64,000 bases of DNA, from NCBI GenBank assembly GCA_003665825.1, contig QPFY01000015.1, forward strand, positions 124,001 to 188,000, in the 5' to 3' direction. This document shows, piece after piece, positions 35,611 through 48,088 of this stretch. Made by a program: the position numbers and the translations under genes. Below the pieces are notes generated by a model. The model was not told where the DNA came from. It saw only the letters and a program-made list of their open reading frames with translations, and ran no database searches. The DNA is from Microbotryum silenes-acaulis (lineage: Eukaryota > Basidiomycota > Microbotryomycetes > Microbotryales > Microbotryaceae). Position 1 is the first letter of the stretch; each line of letters opens with the position of its first letter.

Positions 35611-36701
35611 TCAAGCTGTCGAGTCCCTCCTCTGTTGAGCCCTCTCCTGGGCCGCCAAATTGGCCTGATTCAAGAACCTCCCTTCGAACCTCTCCAAATA
35701 CCTCTCTCCACCCGTCAACTCGTACGTCTGAGTCGGCTCTTCCTCAACCCTATTAGACCTCGTCGCATCACCCCAGGGCATCCCCCCCTCGACCGACGTC
35801 GAACTCGAACTCGAACTCGAACTCAAACTCGAAGCACCCGTCATCGGAACGGATCCACCCCCTCGACCCGATCTAGCGCCCGTACTCTCCCCCTCCAACA
35901 ACTGAGCCTGAATCTCTTTCGCATCCTTCCATTCATCCAAAGCCCTTTCCTCACTGACCAAACCTCTTTCGACCTCACCGAAGAAGTAGGCGCCGTGAGC
36001 GCGCGCTTCGGCGATCGCGGAAGAAGTAGCGATTTCGTGTTCGGCTTTGAGGGTACGGTATTGACTTAGGGCATGGGTGTAGGCTTTGGAGAGCGGGATC
36101 GAATGCGCTTCGATTAGGTTGAGGGTGAAGGCGATCACGCTAAGAAAAAGGAAGAAAGGGGGAAACGCGAGCGTCGTTTCGCAGGGTAGGGGTAGTCAAT
36201 TGCGATGATGCTGGGTACCATTATTTATACTATAACTCACTCATCCGGTCCAGGCACGATAGACCTCTGCCTCAATTCTGTCCACTGTTTCCCCTGAGGT
36301 CCGGGAGCGTCGCGTTGGACGGTCTCCAACTCGTTCAAATCCTTGGGCCTATACGCCTCGAACGGGTGCTCCAAAAAGAACTGTTGTCGGATCTGATCCT
36401 CGGGGAAGACGATGGGCAACGGTTTAGGGTTCTTGGTATTGGGTCGACGAGGGGGTGTCCGATTCGTGTGTGGCTGGGGGAGAGCTTGGACGCCTCTCGA
36501 CGGTTTCGGGGACGTACGCTCTCGATGTATGAGGGGAAGGTCCTCGTTCGGCCGAATGGGTAGTGTGCGGATCAGGGAGGGTGGTGGTGGGTGGGATAGG
36601 AGGGCTTCGAATGCGGCCGGGGGCGATTTGAGGAACGCTTGAGATTTCAACAGGCGCGAGATCGTGGAAGGGATCGTGCGTGCCGCTTTTCGAGAGTTCA
36701 T
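35611..36701 (-). CDS. RSM25: Mitochondrial small-subunit ribosomal protein mS23 (Rsm25-like)
   Basis: The basic N-terminus (MNSRKAARTIPSTISRLLKS) suits mitochondrial import. The core FPEDQIRQQFFLEHPFEAYRP followed by a helix-rich region (AYTHALSQYRTLKAEHEIAT, then AIAEARAHGAYFFGEVERG) matches the fungal Rsm25/mS23 pattern. One intron (about 36142-36240) joins GPD to VIAFTLNLIEAH. A Ser run near the C-terminus is encoded by TCGAAC tandem repeats at 35806-35830. It is convergent with the dehydrogenase gene (123 bp). Confidence 0.8.
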
Positions 36702-37558
36702 GGTGTACTGACGGGGTGGGGGGAGAGTGAGCCTCTTGAATAGGTGGCGAGGGAGGGTGGAGATGAGCCCAATCGAGCGAAGGGATCGAAAGTCCTCGAA
36801 AGTCCTCGCGCCTCTCCCGCGTCAAACCGACGCGAGCCAGCGCGAACTGTTTCCATTCGCAGTGGGTTCAGTCCGGGTAATGCACGATCTGATTTCGCGG
36901 CCAACATTTTATCGGCGACTCATCGTGCTCGGTCTACACGACGCTTGATTGAGGCTGAAAGTGTTTGGCAAACAAGTGCAAGGTTCAGATTGAGAGAGTG
37001 GGCAGCAATGGTACCCACTCGAGTTGGAGAAGGTTGCATTTTCGCGATAGGGGGCTGATATCGCCGCTTGAGCTTGAGCTCGGACCGCTCAGCGCGCTTG
37101 GAGTGAGCACTGGGCAGGATTTTTGTCTCCGAGTAAGCATTCAATGCTCGAATAACCAAACACCACAGCACTCTACTTTGCATCAAGACTGAATTGTCCC
37201 CGCCTAGGGGTCATCAGGCTGCGGAAGGTACCCCTCATTGACAGTTTCTTCCAAGCTAGCTGCAACTCGCCCGCGCCGCCTCCCCGCTCCGTCCTGTCCG
37301 GCCGTCCCAGCCCGAGCTGATGGAGCGATCGCACCTCCTTTCACTCCCGAGTCCCTGGGTTGTAGCACGACGGCCATTGTCTGGCGTTGACACCTGCAAA
37401 ATTTTCTTGATCTAAAGCTATTACGAGTATTTTTGGAGGCAGCTACAAATGTCTTACAAACTGGCCCCATTTTTCAACGCGTGGGGGAGCCACCGCGCGG
37501 GCGAGGACGACTCTTTTGACTCCTCCACACCGACCTGCTGGGTGCTCGTTGTCGAACG
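36702..37558. other. Divergent promoter region between RSM25 and the transporter gene
   Basis: This is 857 bp between start codons. Antisense-looking frames at 36424-36907 lack motifs. Nothing else is identifiable. Confidence 0.5.
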
Positions 37559-39690
37559 ATGTCGACCCCTCCACGACGCACTCGACCACGCATCGAGCGC
37601 CTTGAACTGGCTGAGTCGCCCAAGTCGTCTTCGGGTTCGTCCCATTTCCCCAACAGTGCTGCGATCGTTGCGTTTGGGACTTCAAGTTCGTCGTCTCCGT
37701 CGTCGTCGAGCTCGGAGCGTGATCGAGCCAGCAGCAGCGGTGACGCGCACACGACCACGACCACGACCACGACCTCGTCCAAGACCCAGGTGACCCACCC
37801 AGACCGTGTACTCCCCTTCGTGGTGACCAACAACAACCCCGGTATCTCGTCCGACTCACCCATGACCGCTTCTCCGTCCCCCATGGACTACTACACCCGT
37901 CGAGGACTGAACGGCGGCGCCGGTCATCGCAGCAGCCCGTCGGCCTCCCCTCTGCTCCCAAGTCGGTCCTCACCCGGCCGTCGAGCTGGAGGGAGTCACC
38001 TCAACAACGATGATGGATTGGACGAAATCGATCGGGATGCCCCTAGGAGGTGGGCCAGGCTCAAGAAGGATTACCAGGACGATCGACCGGGCATATTGGG
38101 CGCAATCGATCGCACCAAGGACTTTGTCAACCGGAATGAAGGTCCGTGCGCGCGTCCCATCAGTTGGGTGCTTGAAAACTCACGCTGAATATTTTAACCA
38201 ATTGGACAGGCTTCTTGTTGATTGGAGCTGCCCAGGCATTTTTTGCGACGATTTCCGCTTGCGTCAAGGTTCGTCAGCGTCAGCGATTTCACCACTCGCG
38301 CTGCTCTGACCGAGATTCCCCTCCGGAGACTGATGAAGGATTCATCCCACAGGCACTACAAGAGCGCATGAACATGCCCGTATGGGAGCTCATCCTCATT
38401 CGCATGTCCTTGACCTGGTACGCATCCCTTTCCTCACGACCTATGTGCCGACTCGGACCAGCGGGGAACAAGCTCACTGAATCTTCTGATGAGCAACAGG
38501 ATCGGCTGCTACACCTGGATGCGCTGCAACAACGTCGAACACCCCTTCCTCGGTCCCCCGGGGGTGCGTTTCCTCCTCGCCGCCCGAGGCTTCGTCGGCT
38601 TCTGGGGCATCGCCCCACTGTACTACTCGTTGCGATACATCCCCCTCAGTGACGCGACCGTGCTCGGCTTCCTCGCCCCCTTCATCATCGGCGTCCTCGG
38701 TAGCGTCTTTCTCGGCGAAGCCTACTCGCCAACCGAAGGCCTCGTCGCGCTCGTCTCGTTGTGCGGTGTCGTGCTCATTGCCAAACCGTCCTTCCTCTTC
38801 CCCGGCCATCTCTCCCAAGCTCCCGAAGGCGTCACGCCCGAACAACGTACTTTTGCCGTCTTCGTCTGCCTCGGCTCTTCCTTCGGTTCCGCCGCCGCCT
38901 ACCTGCTCATCCGCAAGATCGGCAAACGAGCCAGCGCGACGCATTCGATCGCCTATTTCTCCATCTACTGCTGCCTCGTGTCGAGCCTGTACCCAATCTT
39001 TTTCGACTCTCCGCCGGTGTTTTATTTCAACGATCCGACGTTTTGGTTATTGATTACCCCGATCGGAATCTTTGGCTTCGTCGCGCAGGCGTGAGTGATG
39101 CAGACGAGGCCTGTTCTTTTACTATTTGCGTTTCTACGAAGGACTCAAAAAATTTCAACTTTCCATAATGATCTCCTCTCCGTCGCAGTCTACTGACCTT
39201 AGGTCTTCAACGCGAAGCCGCCGGACGCGGTTCGCTCGCCGTCTTTTCCAATTTGCTCTTCGCGATGTTGATCGAAAAGATCGTCTTTGGTAAATGGCCC
39301 GATTTCCTTTCCCTCTGTGGAGCGACGATCATCGTCGCTGGTGGGGTCAAGATCGCTTTGATGAAAGTCAGTCAGGCGAATCAAGCTGTTGTACAGGGAA
39401 CGGATCGTGGGAGGGGGGAGCGCCAAGGGGAGGCGGAGAGGGATTTGGAAGGTGGCGGAGGAAGTTTACAGATCCGGGAGGACGATCCGTCCGAAGAGGA
39501 ACAGGGTTCGATACGAGGTGGAAGAATCAAGGGGAACGGTAAGGACCAAACCGGGTCGAAACATTTACAAGTGAAGAAGACGACGAAACCGAGGTCGAAT
39601 TCTTTCGGCAGTGGGTTGGCCGAGGCGTTGTTGGAAGAGTCCGAGGCGGATCGTAGGTCCGAGGTCGCGGCGACGGCGCTGAATAGATGA
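37559..39690 (+). CDS. EamA/DMT-family membrane transporter (SLC35G-like)
   Basis: About 195 N-terminal residues are Ser/Thr-rich and cytosolic. They include a Thr run from CACGAC repeats at 37750-37780. Hydrophobic helices follow: FLLIGAAQAFFATISAC, FLLAARGFVGFWGIAPLYYS, ATVLGFLAPFIIGVLGSVFL, LVALVSLCGVVLIAKPS, WLLITPIGIFGFVAQ and FLSLCGATIIVAGGVKIAL. The pair of EamA-like repeats (FLGEAYSPTEG... and IEKIVFGKWPDFLS...) is typical of drug/metabolite transporters of the SLC35G type. Exon joins at 38141/38210, after ACVK, after SLTW and 39090/39189 all keep frame. The C-terminal tail is charged. The substrate is unknown. Confidence 0.85.
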
Positions 39691-39818
39691 TTGTGATCGT
39701 CGTCAGGTGTCGGGAATATAGAGTCTTTTCAGTGAGGGGGCTCGTTTGGATATCAAGTTTGCAATATCGCATTTCGCTTTTGTGCAGTTCAAGGTACGAA
39801 CATTGCAAAGAGAAATCA

Positions 39819-41779
39819 CTATTCTGCCTCTTCTTCCTCCTCCTCCTCCTCTTCTTCTTCTTCATCAATCTCATCCCATTCCTCTTCCCCTTGTTCCTCT
39901 TCAACGTCTTCTTCATCATCTTCCTCACTCTCCAAACCCTCAACATCGACACCGTCCTCCTCCCCGTATTCCTCACTCCCACTCGCCTCATCACTCGCCT
40001 CTTCCCCCTCCTTCCCTTCCTCCCCTTGTTGCTCCTTTTTCCCTTTCTCCGGCAATCCCACCACGCTCAAACAAGTCAACCTCGATCCTTTGGTATCCCA
40101 CCTACCGAACGGTTCAACCTCCCTAACCAATCCCTGATCTTCCCCCCGCTCCACCACCAATCGCGCCAAATCATAAAACAGAATCTGACCGTCGGACGAA
40201 ACGGACGTCAAAATCATCGTCGAAGAAATCGAACCATCGTCGTTACTCTTGCTCCGAGCTTTCGATTCGGTAGCTAAGGGTGACGACGGTAAGGCCACTT
40301 CGAGTAAATCGATCGCCTTGACCCGATTCGTATGCCCCTTCAACACCGCCTCCTTCTCCAACGTCGACCTCTCCCCCTCCCCCTCCACAACCCTTTCCTC
40401 ATCCCTTTCTTCCTCCTTCGGTACCGAAGCTTGACTGACGTCGTAAACATGAGTCGTATGGTCGTCCGAAGCGACGAACATGAATTCTTTTTGGGAAGTC
40501 GATTTATCAAGCGGGTAAAAAGTGAATTGAACGTCTTGAAAACGCGAGGCTGAAACGAGAGTGTGTTGAATGGTCATGTCCTGTCAGGAGGGGGGGTGTT
40601 AAAGGGTTGCAATTGAAAAACGGGGTGGGGGATATCAGTAAATCGAAGCGTTGTGGTCACACCAAGATTTTTTTTTTTTGTGCTAACGATGCCGTAGACG
40701 GTTAAGCGGTTGTTGCAAATGATGGCGAATTTGGTCCCGTTCGTATTCCACTTGACCCGATCGCCCTCTGCGTCACAATTATAACTCGACAAAATCAGTC
40801 ATTCCTCGCGCTCCGGCCAAAAGAAGCCGATGCTGTTTTAAATCGAAAAGAACGTACCCATCCCAATCTTCATCGTCGCCACGGCTTTACCCGCGACCAA
40901 ATCCCACATTCTCAACATACGATCGGTTCCTACACTAAGCGCGACCCTTGAAGCTGGATGAGGGTCGATCGAATTGACCTTGCCTTGATGACCCTTCAAG
41001 GACCTCAACAGGACCCAATCACGAACGCGGTAGAGCGCGATCGTCGAGTCGGTCGTGGCGCACATGAGCATCCCTCGGGAAGGGACGAAAGAAAGGGTCG
41101 TGATCGTGCCTGGTAGAGGTAGAGCGAGCCCCAGAAGAGGGGAGGTCAATTCAATTACTTCCTCCTTCCTCCTTCCAGCCCCTCCTCCCACCCCTGTGCT
41201 GAACCCCCGAACGCTCGCACCAAACTTACCTCTCATTTCCCCACTTTCCAAACTACCAACCTCTTTCCTCCTCTTCAAATCCCACACTTTAATCATCTCA
41301 TCCGTCCCACCCGAAACCAACCATTTACCACCAACTTTCCTCTCCGTACCCGTCAGAGGACTCGGTAACAAACTCGAACCAAGTGCCCTAATCGACGATA
41401 AATGAGCCGGGAAAGAGAAATAAGGTTCAATCGAGAGTCGTAAACTTCCTTGAGGGTCGTCGTCGTCGTCGTTGACGTAATTGAGTTGACAGGAAAGACC
41501 GTAGAGTAATCGTTCGTAGGAACCGACCGAGATGAGGAATTGAGTAGGCGCTTCGTTCGCAAATGTTCGGTTGTTCGTTACGGGGGTTGGGTGGGTTACT
41601 TTACTGGATTTGGTTGTTGATTTGGTATTGGTAGTGGAGGGGGTGGGTTCGAATCGGGCTTTCTTGGAAGGGGGTACTTGGGTGTTGCTGGATGTGGTGG
41701 TGGAGGAGGAGGAGGAGGTTAAAGTGGTCGTGCGCGGTGCGGAGCGCTTCACGGCGCCACCTTTGTTCTTGTTCGTCAT
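39819..41779 (-). CDS. MAK11: WD-repeat ribosome-biogenesis protein (Mak11/PAK1IP1-like)
   Basis: WD blades are readable: ISVGSYERLLYGL, FPAHLSSIRAL, LVSGGTDEMIKVWDLKRRKEVG, MCATTDSTIALYRVRDWVLLRS, LKGHQGKVNSIDPHP and LSVGTDRMLRMWDL. After short introns come VKWNTNGTKFAIICNNRLTVY and FVASDDHTTHVYDV, then LKGHTNRVKAIDL. The C-terminus is a long acidic tail (mostly Glu/Asp). This matches Mak11/PAK1IP1, a nucleolar factor for 60S subunit assembly. An intron next to a T11 run (about 40671-40681) separates the TVYGI exon from the last exon. It is convergent with the transporter gene (128 bp). Confidence 0.88.
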
Positions 41780-42137
41780 CGTCTCTAGGACTCGATTCCT
41801 TACGTAGTAGGGTGATTGAATAGATTCGGAAAGAAAGCGGGATCGGGTCCAAGGAGCGGAAGGGGAAACTTGCCTCGATCACGCGCGCGGATCAGGCTTC
41901 TTTCGCCCGCGGCTGCGAAGTTTTGAGATCTACCCGAGATTACTAAGTGCCGAGCTAGTAATGCGTAATGCGTTTGAATTGGTGAATTGCGCGCTGGGGG
42001 AGGCCTGCGCGGCGATGTCCCCGACCACGGGGTCAATCTCACTCCCCCGTCTCCCCACGCACACCGCACACCGCACACCGCAGGCGCCAAAAACCAAAAA
42101 CCCGACCCGACCCGGAAGCACAAAAGCGACGTAAAAG

Positions 42138-42587
42138 ATGCCGGCGAGCAAAAAGGATATTCGCAAGAACGAGCAAAAGAAGAAGGAAGCGCTCGGGATC
42201 AAGTTGGATACGACCGCGGGTGGTGTACGTTTCTCCGGTTCCGCGGAAAGGGGGGGAATGTTGTAGACGAAGAATGCGAGGTATTGATCCGATTTTTTGA
42301 ACTCTGGGGTGGGTGTGTGTGTGTTTGCAGGTGTTGAAGAAGGCGCCTAAAGCGATGTTGACCTGTACGGTGTGCAAGCAGCAGTGCGTCGTCTTACACT
42401 CCCCCTCTCACCTTCGCACAGTTCACTCCTGTTTCCCCCCGAACCGGCTCACAAACTCCTCCCCATCCCCTTTCAACTCGATAGACTGGTCGCTTCGATG
42501 CCGATCATGTTGCGCGACCACGCCGTCAACAAGCACCCGAAACAGACGCCCAACGAATGTTTTCCTGGAGCGACGATCGCGGCTTAG
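42138..42587 (+). CDS. Small SERF/ZNF706-like zinc-binding protein
   Basis: Three exons (42138-42224, 42331-42383, 42485-42587) give about 80 residues. The Lys-rich N-terminus is SKKDIRKNEQKKKEALG. One zinc finger follows, LTCTVCKQQ...MLRDHAVNKHPKQTPNECF, i.e. CX2C...HX4H. It resembles the small 4F5/SERF plus At2g23090/ZNF706-type proteins conserved in eukaryotes, which have no settled biochemical role. The first intron contains a TG run before its acceptor. It is divergent from MAK11 (358 bp) and convergent with FIS1. Confidence 0.75.
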
Positions 42588-42983
42588 GACCGACCCACTT
42601 GACGAGGCGAGGGAAAGATGGGAGAGGACTGTCCCCGTATTGGAATTGGGGAGGTGGAGGGCCGAGGTTGCATCAATATTAGAGCGTGCGTGTGCGTGTG
42701 TTTTTGTGGGGGCGTGTGTGTTTTAATCTTTTTTTTCCCCTTTCGTAGTATCTTGTAACATCACTCTGCAAACAATTCAAGCGTGGTGAAGAACACCCGG
42801 GACAATTTTCTCGGACAGGCATATATACACTGGCATGAGCATGATGGCAAGCGGAAAACGACAACTGCAAGAGAGAAAGAAAGGGAAGAAGAAGTAAAAC
42901 AGATCATACACGACGACCTCGCCACCCCAAAAGAATTAGACTCGACCCAGAGAAAGAGAACGCCGCGTGTTCGCTTCCCGGCC

Positions 42984-43791
42984 CTACCTCCCCTTCTTGC
43001 CCCCACTCAACAAAGCCGTCAACAACAACCCCGCCACCGTAGCGGCGCCACCGGCAATAGCCAATCCGACATAACCTTCCTTTGATACGGCGGCGTCGAT
43101 GAGGGACGCTAGCGATCGGGCTTGCATGTTGCTCGGTTCTTTTTGGAGGAGAAGGCCTGAGGGGATGGGAACGAGTTGGTGGGGTGGGTCGGGGCATGAT
43201 AACGTGTAGGGAGTGAGCTTACCGTTGTAACGGTTCGCCTCGGGGTAGTTACCCAACTTGTAGTGCCCGACGGCGAGAAAGTACAGGCATTCCCTTCGTC
43301 GGGTAGGTTCGGTGCGGTACAGATCTGTCGATGCACCACCTCGCCAATCAAATCAGCACCACCTCTGGTGATACGCACGCTCCCCCGTGCTGGGGACGAT
43401 GGTCACACTGCCACTGCTAACCCATGAGCAAAGCGACGCCTTGGCCGACTTGAACTCGATCGTTCGATTTGACGGATCCCCAGGCGTAGTTGAAGCGGGT
43501 TTGGACCGAGACCCAACCTTTTTGCGATTCGGTTTCGTATTGCGAGCGCAGGACGTCGAGCTTGAGGGAGGTGGAGAGTTTGGGTCAGTAATTAGTAAAA
43601 GCTCAAAACTTTGCCGAGGATAGCTTTAGGGCTCACCTCGTCGGCTGTCAAGGGGGATTGGGCATCGACGGCGGCTGGTTCGAGAGACGGAGCGAGCGCG
43701 ATGACATGACGCGGTGCAGGGCTAAGGCTCAAGTTGATCCCATACGACCACGATCCTGGGGTCACTCACCTGGCAATACGTCGGAAGGCAT
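42984..43791 (-). CDS. FIS1: Mitochondrial fission protein Fis1
   Basis: Exons read MPSDVLP, then [20 protein letters not shown]...[20 protein letters not shown], then [32 protein letters not shown], and last [18 protein letters not shown] followed by the hydrophobic tail [27 protein letters not shown]. This is the TPR-like fold plus tail anchor of Fis1, placed in the mitochondrial (and peroxisomal) outer membrane as an adaptor for the fission dynamin. The start at 43791 gives the short N-arm typical of the family. It is divergent from the GPATCH1-like gene. Confidence 0.9.
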
Positions 43792-44037
43792 GATGGTGTG
43801 GGAGGGAGGGAGGAGGAGGAAGGAGGAGGAAGGAGGAAGAAGGAGGAAGAAGCTGTGCAGGTCGTCGGTGGCGCCGAAAGCGACCCTTTAATAAATCATT
43901 AGCGCCGATCCCTAATCCCCAAACGAAGCGCGCTTTTACCCGCTCGCTGGCCCCCCTGACCGGCCTACCCCGCTCGTCTCTGTTCTCTCGCCTCCCCGCA
44001 CGCCACGGGTCATCCCCACGGCCATCCATCCCCGACC
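43792..44037. promoter_or_regulatory. Compact bidirectional promoter, FIS1 and GPATCH1
   Basis: Only 246 bp separate the two divergent start codons. The FIS1 side is almost pure GGA/GGAAG repeat (43801-43850). The GPATCH1 side is C-rich. Both promoters must share this space. Confidence 0.6.
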
Positions 44038-47000
44038 ATGGCCTCCTCGCGCCTCAAACGCAAGTTGCACAACAACCCCGACGCCCCCTCCGACTACGGC
44101 AACGTGGATCAGTCCTTTGTCGAAATAGGCACCGCCTTGCCTTCACTCGTCAGTTCCGCCTGTCCCCCACTTGATGGTCGAGCTCAAAGAATACACTCAG
44201 CCAACCTCAGCCCTGCGTTTTACGTTACTCCCCGCTACAACAGAGCTCTACTAAAAGGGATACGAACGAATTCAAACCGTTGTGGGAACAAGAGGTGTTT
44301 GATGATCAAGGCAGGAAACGTCTCCACGGCGCTTTCACAGGAGGCTTCTCCGCGGGATATTACAATAGCGTGGGGTCCAAGGAGGGTACGTTCATACTGC
44401 GATGATGGGGGATGCGGTGCATGTTGGGACGCTGAGCTCGAGGGGGGTTTCTTGTGGTGCGCGGATCAGGATGGACACCGTCGACGTTCAAGAGCTCGAG
44501 AGCGAAACGGAACGACAGCCAGGGCAAGAGCACGGGAAGCAGTCTCGTCGAGGCGGCCAAGCACTTTATGGATGACGAGGTAAAGCGCATCCTTCCTTCT
44601 CCAAACAACACCGAACCTCCCCTATACCCAGAATGACTCATCCTTCCCCACTTACAGGATTTGGAAGAACTCGCGAATTCGCGCCAACTCGAAACTTCCT
44701 CCTCCTACGCCGCTCCCTTCCCTTCCTCGTCAACCTACGACCCCCTCCTCGGTTTATTCGGTAATTCCAACCCCTCCGTCTCCGTCTCCACTTCCACCTC
44801 CACTTCCAGCTCAACGACGATCCCCTCCGCACAAGCGACCCTCGCTTCCCTCCTCGAACCAAGCCCATCCCGCATCGGCTTAAAACTGATGCGTAAAATG
44901 GGTTGGAGACCAGGTCAAGGGTGTGGTCCTCGCTTAACCAAAACGCAGAGGAAACGACAAGCTTTAGAATTAGGTCTTGTTCTTCAACCTTCCTTCGAGG
45001 AGGAGGAGGAGGGAGGTGATGAAGAACGGTTAGGGCATTATTATGCCCCGTTGGATCGACCGTTGATTTTACTTGATGCGATCGCCGCGAGTCAGGATAA
45101 GGGAAGAGGGTTGGGGTATGATTCGTGGAGTGGGGTTGGAGGCGCGAGGAGGAAAGCGGTCAGCGAGCAGAGATTGGGTGCGGGTGCGGGTGCGGGTGGG
45201 AAAAGGAATGAGAAGTGGAGCATGGGGGAGGAAGAGGATCCTTATGCGCAGGATGAGGGGGGTTTGAGGGGGGAAGTGGTGCAGGAGCTGATGGACGAGG
45301 AGGACGATGATGGACAGATGGAAAGAATGGAGAGACAAAGAGTCGATGTGAGTGGACCAGTGATCCTGTGATGGAAAAAGAGTCGGGGAATGCTGATGGT
45401 TGGTTATCCCGAGCAGGCTCATTCATCGGATCGACCCAAGGGGAAACACAAAGACGAGACCTTCCACGATGGCGTCAAAGTCCTGTCCGGCTTCGTGCTC
45501 CACCACGAGCCTTACAAACCTCCCACAACGTAGGTCGGACCTTACAGTTCATATCCACCCCCACCCATCAAAAATCTGATATACTGTGGTCTCGGCCCGT
45601 CTTACAGCTCTCAACTACCCCCGAACCCACCCGAGGAATGGCGCCCGAACCCGACCAAGATTTGGGCCGAGGAACAGGCCGAAGCGATGAGGACCACCTC
45701 TGCTCAACAAGAGGGGAAGGAGAATCGAGCACATGCGCAATTAAGTGCGGATCAGGTGCGTGGATCACGTGCGGCTCATCGCATTCCCGTTTTTGCCCGA
45801 GGGGTGCTAATCCAGGGAACCACGTGTCCCATAACCAGCGTGGGACTCTGTTGGGGGAAAAGTTACCTCCACCTCCTCTCAAGTCGGTGTTCGAGTACCT
45901 CTCGTCGAAAGATAAGGAACGACTTTCGACCCTTTCCACAACGGGCCATCTACCCACCTCCAGCATGCCCACCAGCGGAACCTCCTCTAACCTCACACCG
46001 CTCGGAGCCAACCGATCCCGTCCCTCGCCTTCAGTCCCATCCCGCGTTCCAGAACCCGACGAAGAATTCATCATCCCCACACTGGACAGTTCGACCGCTT
46101 CGCTCGCCTTACGCGGATTCCAACCTTTCTCCTCCGCGTCCACTTCACCGGACCCGATCCGTCAAGCGAGGTATACCTTATTCCTTCAGTACTCGGCCGG
46201 TCAATTACCGACTTCGATCCAGGGTTTCCCCTTCGGACCTCGTCCTTTACCCCTTTCAACGACGCACAATTCTTCATCCACTTCGTCGAATAGGACGCGA
46301 CCGCAAACGATGAAAGAACTTAATAAGGAATTGAGGGATTACGTCGCTTCTGCGAAAGTGTTTAAACCGGTTTCGGGGATGTTGGGTAATCGATTCAGGT
46401 CCGGTACGAGCGCGAGTGCTTTATTGGTCCCTCAAGTCGAACCGGGTTTGTATACGCCTGTGCTCAAGACGAAGGAGGACCACGAGCTTATAGAGGAGGA
46501 GGAGAAGAAGAAGAAGGCGTTGGGGGTGGTGGAGTTGACGCCGGTTGAACAAGCGATTAAGAATGATCAGTTTGGTCCGTTGACGAGGATAACGGCGACG
46601 TTCAGGCCGGACAAGTTGCTGTGCAAGAGGTTCGGCGTCGCGGATCCTTTTGGGGTCAAGAAGGGAGAAGAGGAAGAGGAGGGTGGGCAGAGGGTAGGGG
46701 AAAAGTGGAAGGAGGCGAATTTGGAGGGGGAGTTCAAGGTGCCTTTGGCAAGAGGTGGGGCAGGGAGGAAAGTCGGGGATGTGTTGGGGAAGGCGTCGAT
46801 GGACGAGTTGATGAGGGAGGCGAATGGGGGCATCATGCCTGCGCACACGCCTGTGACAACGGAGGATCCTGGGGAAGGTCTGGTCGACCACATCGCCTTG
46901 GCCACTTCGACGCGACTGAACCCTAAAGCACCCCTTCCGACACTCGAAACCGTTGGCTTGGGGGACGATGAGAGACAAGGGGAAGAGACGTTGACGTACG

Positions 47001-47677
47001 AGAAGGCGCCGAGGGATATCTTTGACACTATTTTCGGAGAGAGTGATGACGAGGAGTCTGAGGACGAGGAGGAGGATGGAGGGTTTCCGTTGGAGGGTAG
47101 GAGGGAAGGGGGGAGTAATGCGGGCGCGCAACCGATGGAAGTGGAGGTCCCTCTGGAGGTGGAGGTGCCTCGACCTACGTTAGGTGCGACGATGGCGCCT
47201 TCAGGGCCCACGTTGGCGGAAACGACGACGCTCCTTTCGTCCGAGACTGTCGTTAATTACAAGCCGACGTTCGTTAATCGGTCTTCCAACAAATCGGCAG
47301 GGTCGGAGAAGGATAAGAAGAAGAAGAAAGAGAAGGAGAAGCGAAAGGCGGGCACGCTGAGTTTTGATATGGGGGATGAAGAGGAAGGTGCGGGTGGTGC
47401 GAATGTGGGCAAGGCGGTGAAGAAGGTGAAGAAGGAGCGGGATACGAAGAGGGAGGGGAAGAAGGTCGAGACTCAAGCGGCGAAGAAACGTGTGGACGCA
47501 GTTGACGAAGCGGACGAATGGGAAGAAGCACCTTCAATCGTTCATCCGTCGATTTTGGCGTCGTCGTCTTCGTCGGGGAGGAAGCGCGAAGAGGAAAAGA
47601 ACGAGTCGGCGATCGGAGCCGGTGCCAAGGTTTCGTTCGAACCCGTCAAGAGGGCGAGGGCGGCGGACCTGTTCTGA
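44038..47677 (+). CDS. GPATCH1: G-patch protein GPATCH1 (TOUGH-like)
   Basis: The N-terminal region of the DUF1604 type is split over several exons: [10 protein letters not shown], then [20 protein letters not shown] and [19 protein letters not shown], then [14 protein letters not shown] and [14 protein letters not shown]. The G-patch is [20 protein letters not shown]. Further conserved blocks are [50 protein letters not shown] and [13 protein letters not shown] long C-terminus has acidic and Lys-rich runs. GPATCH1 homologues associate with the spliceosome. The coding region extends to the stop at 47675-47677. Confidence 0.88.
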
Positions 47678-48088
47678 GCCTTTATGAGATTGGTGCAGGA
47701 TAGAAGGGGTAGAACCCTCTACCCCTGTGTTGTATTATGAGGTGCAAATGCATAAGATAATGGCCTGGAAAAAAGACTAGAATCGAGCTTTCGCCTTCCG
47801 ACGGCTTGAGGAAAATGAGTCATATTTGATACGTGGCTCTAACAAAGAAACTGGTGTGTTTCTTCAAAGAAAGGAAATAATCATATGTAAATTGTATTGG
47901 CAGCTCATTTTCGGCGCACAACGCGCCGATGTCATGCGAGCCCGAGTGAAGCCCCCGTCCATGCCAGGCCGGACGACTCTTCCGAGAGCTTTTCTCGGAG
48001 AGGATTTGGCCGAACCGGCGCGCTGAGCCCCTCTTCTCTTCTCTTCCCCTTCCTCCACCTCCTCCTCCCCCAGAACAAGCCCCACAAC
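47678..48088. other. Spacer before the bL33m gene
   Basis: 411 bp holding the GPATCH1 3' flank and the bL33m promoter. The leader just before the ATG at 48089 is a C/T-rich tract. No gene was seen. Confidence 0.5.

Noticed and set aside
40671..40681. T11 run as a pol III terminator for a non-coding RNA
   Set aside because: It lies inside a MAK11 intron (A-run on the coding strand) and no upstream RNA gene structure is present.
46421..47211. Two long minus-strand frames in the GPATCH1 region
   Set aside because: Antisense to the continuous GPATCH1 coding exon.
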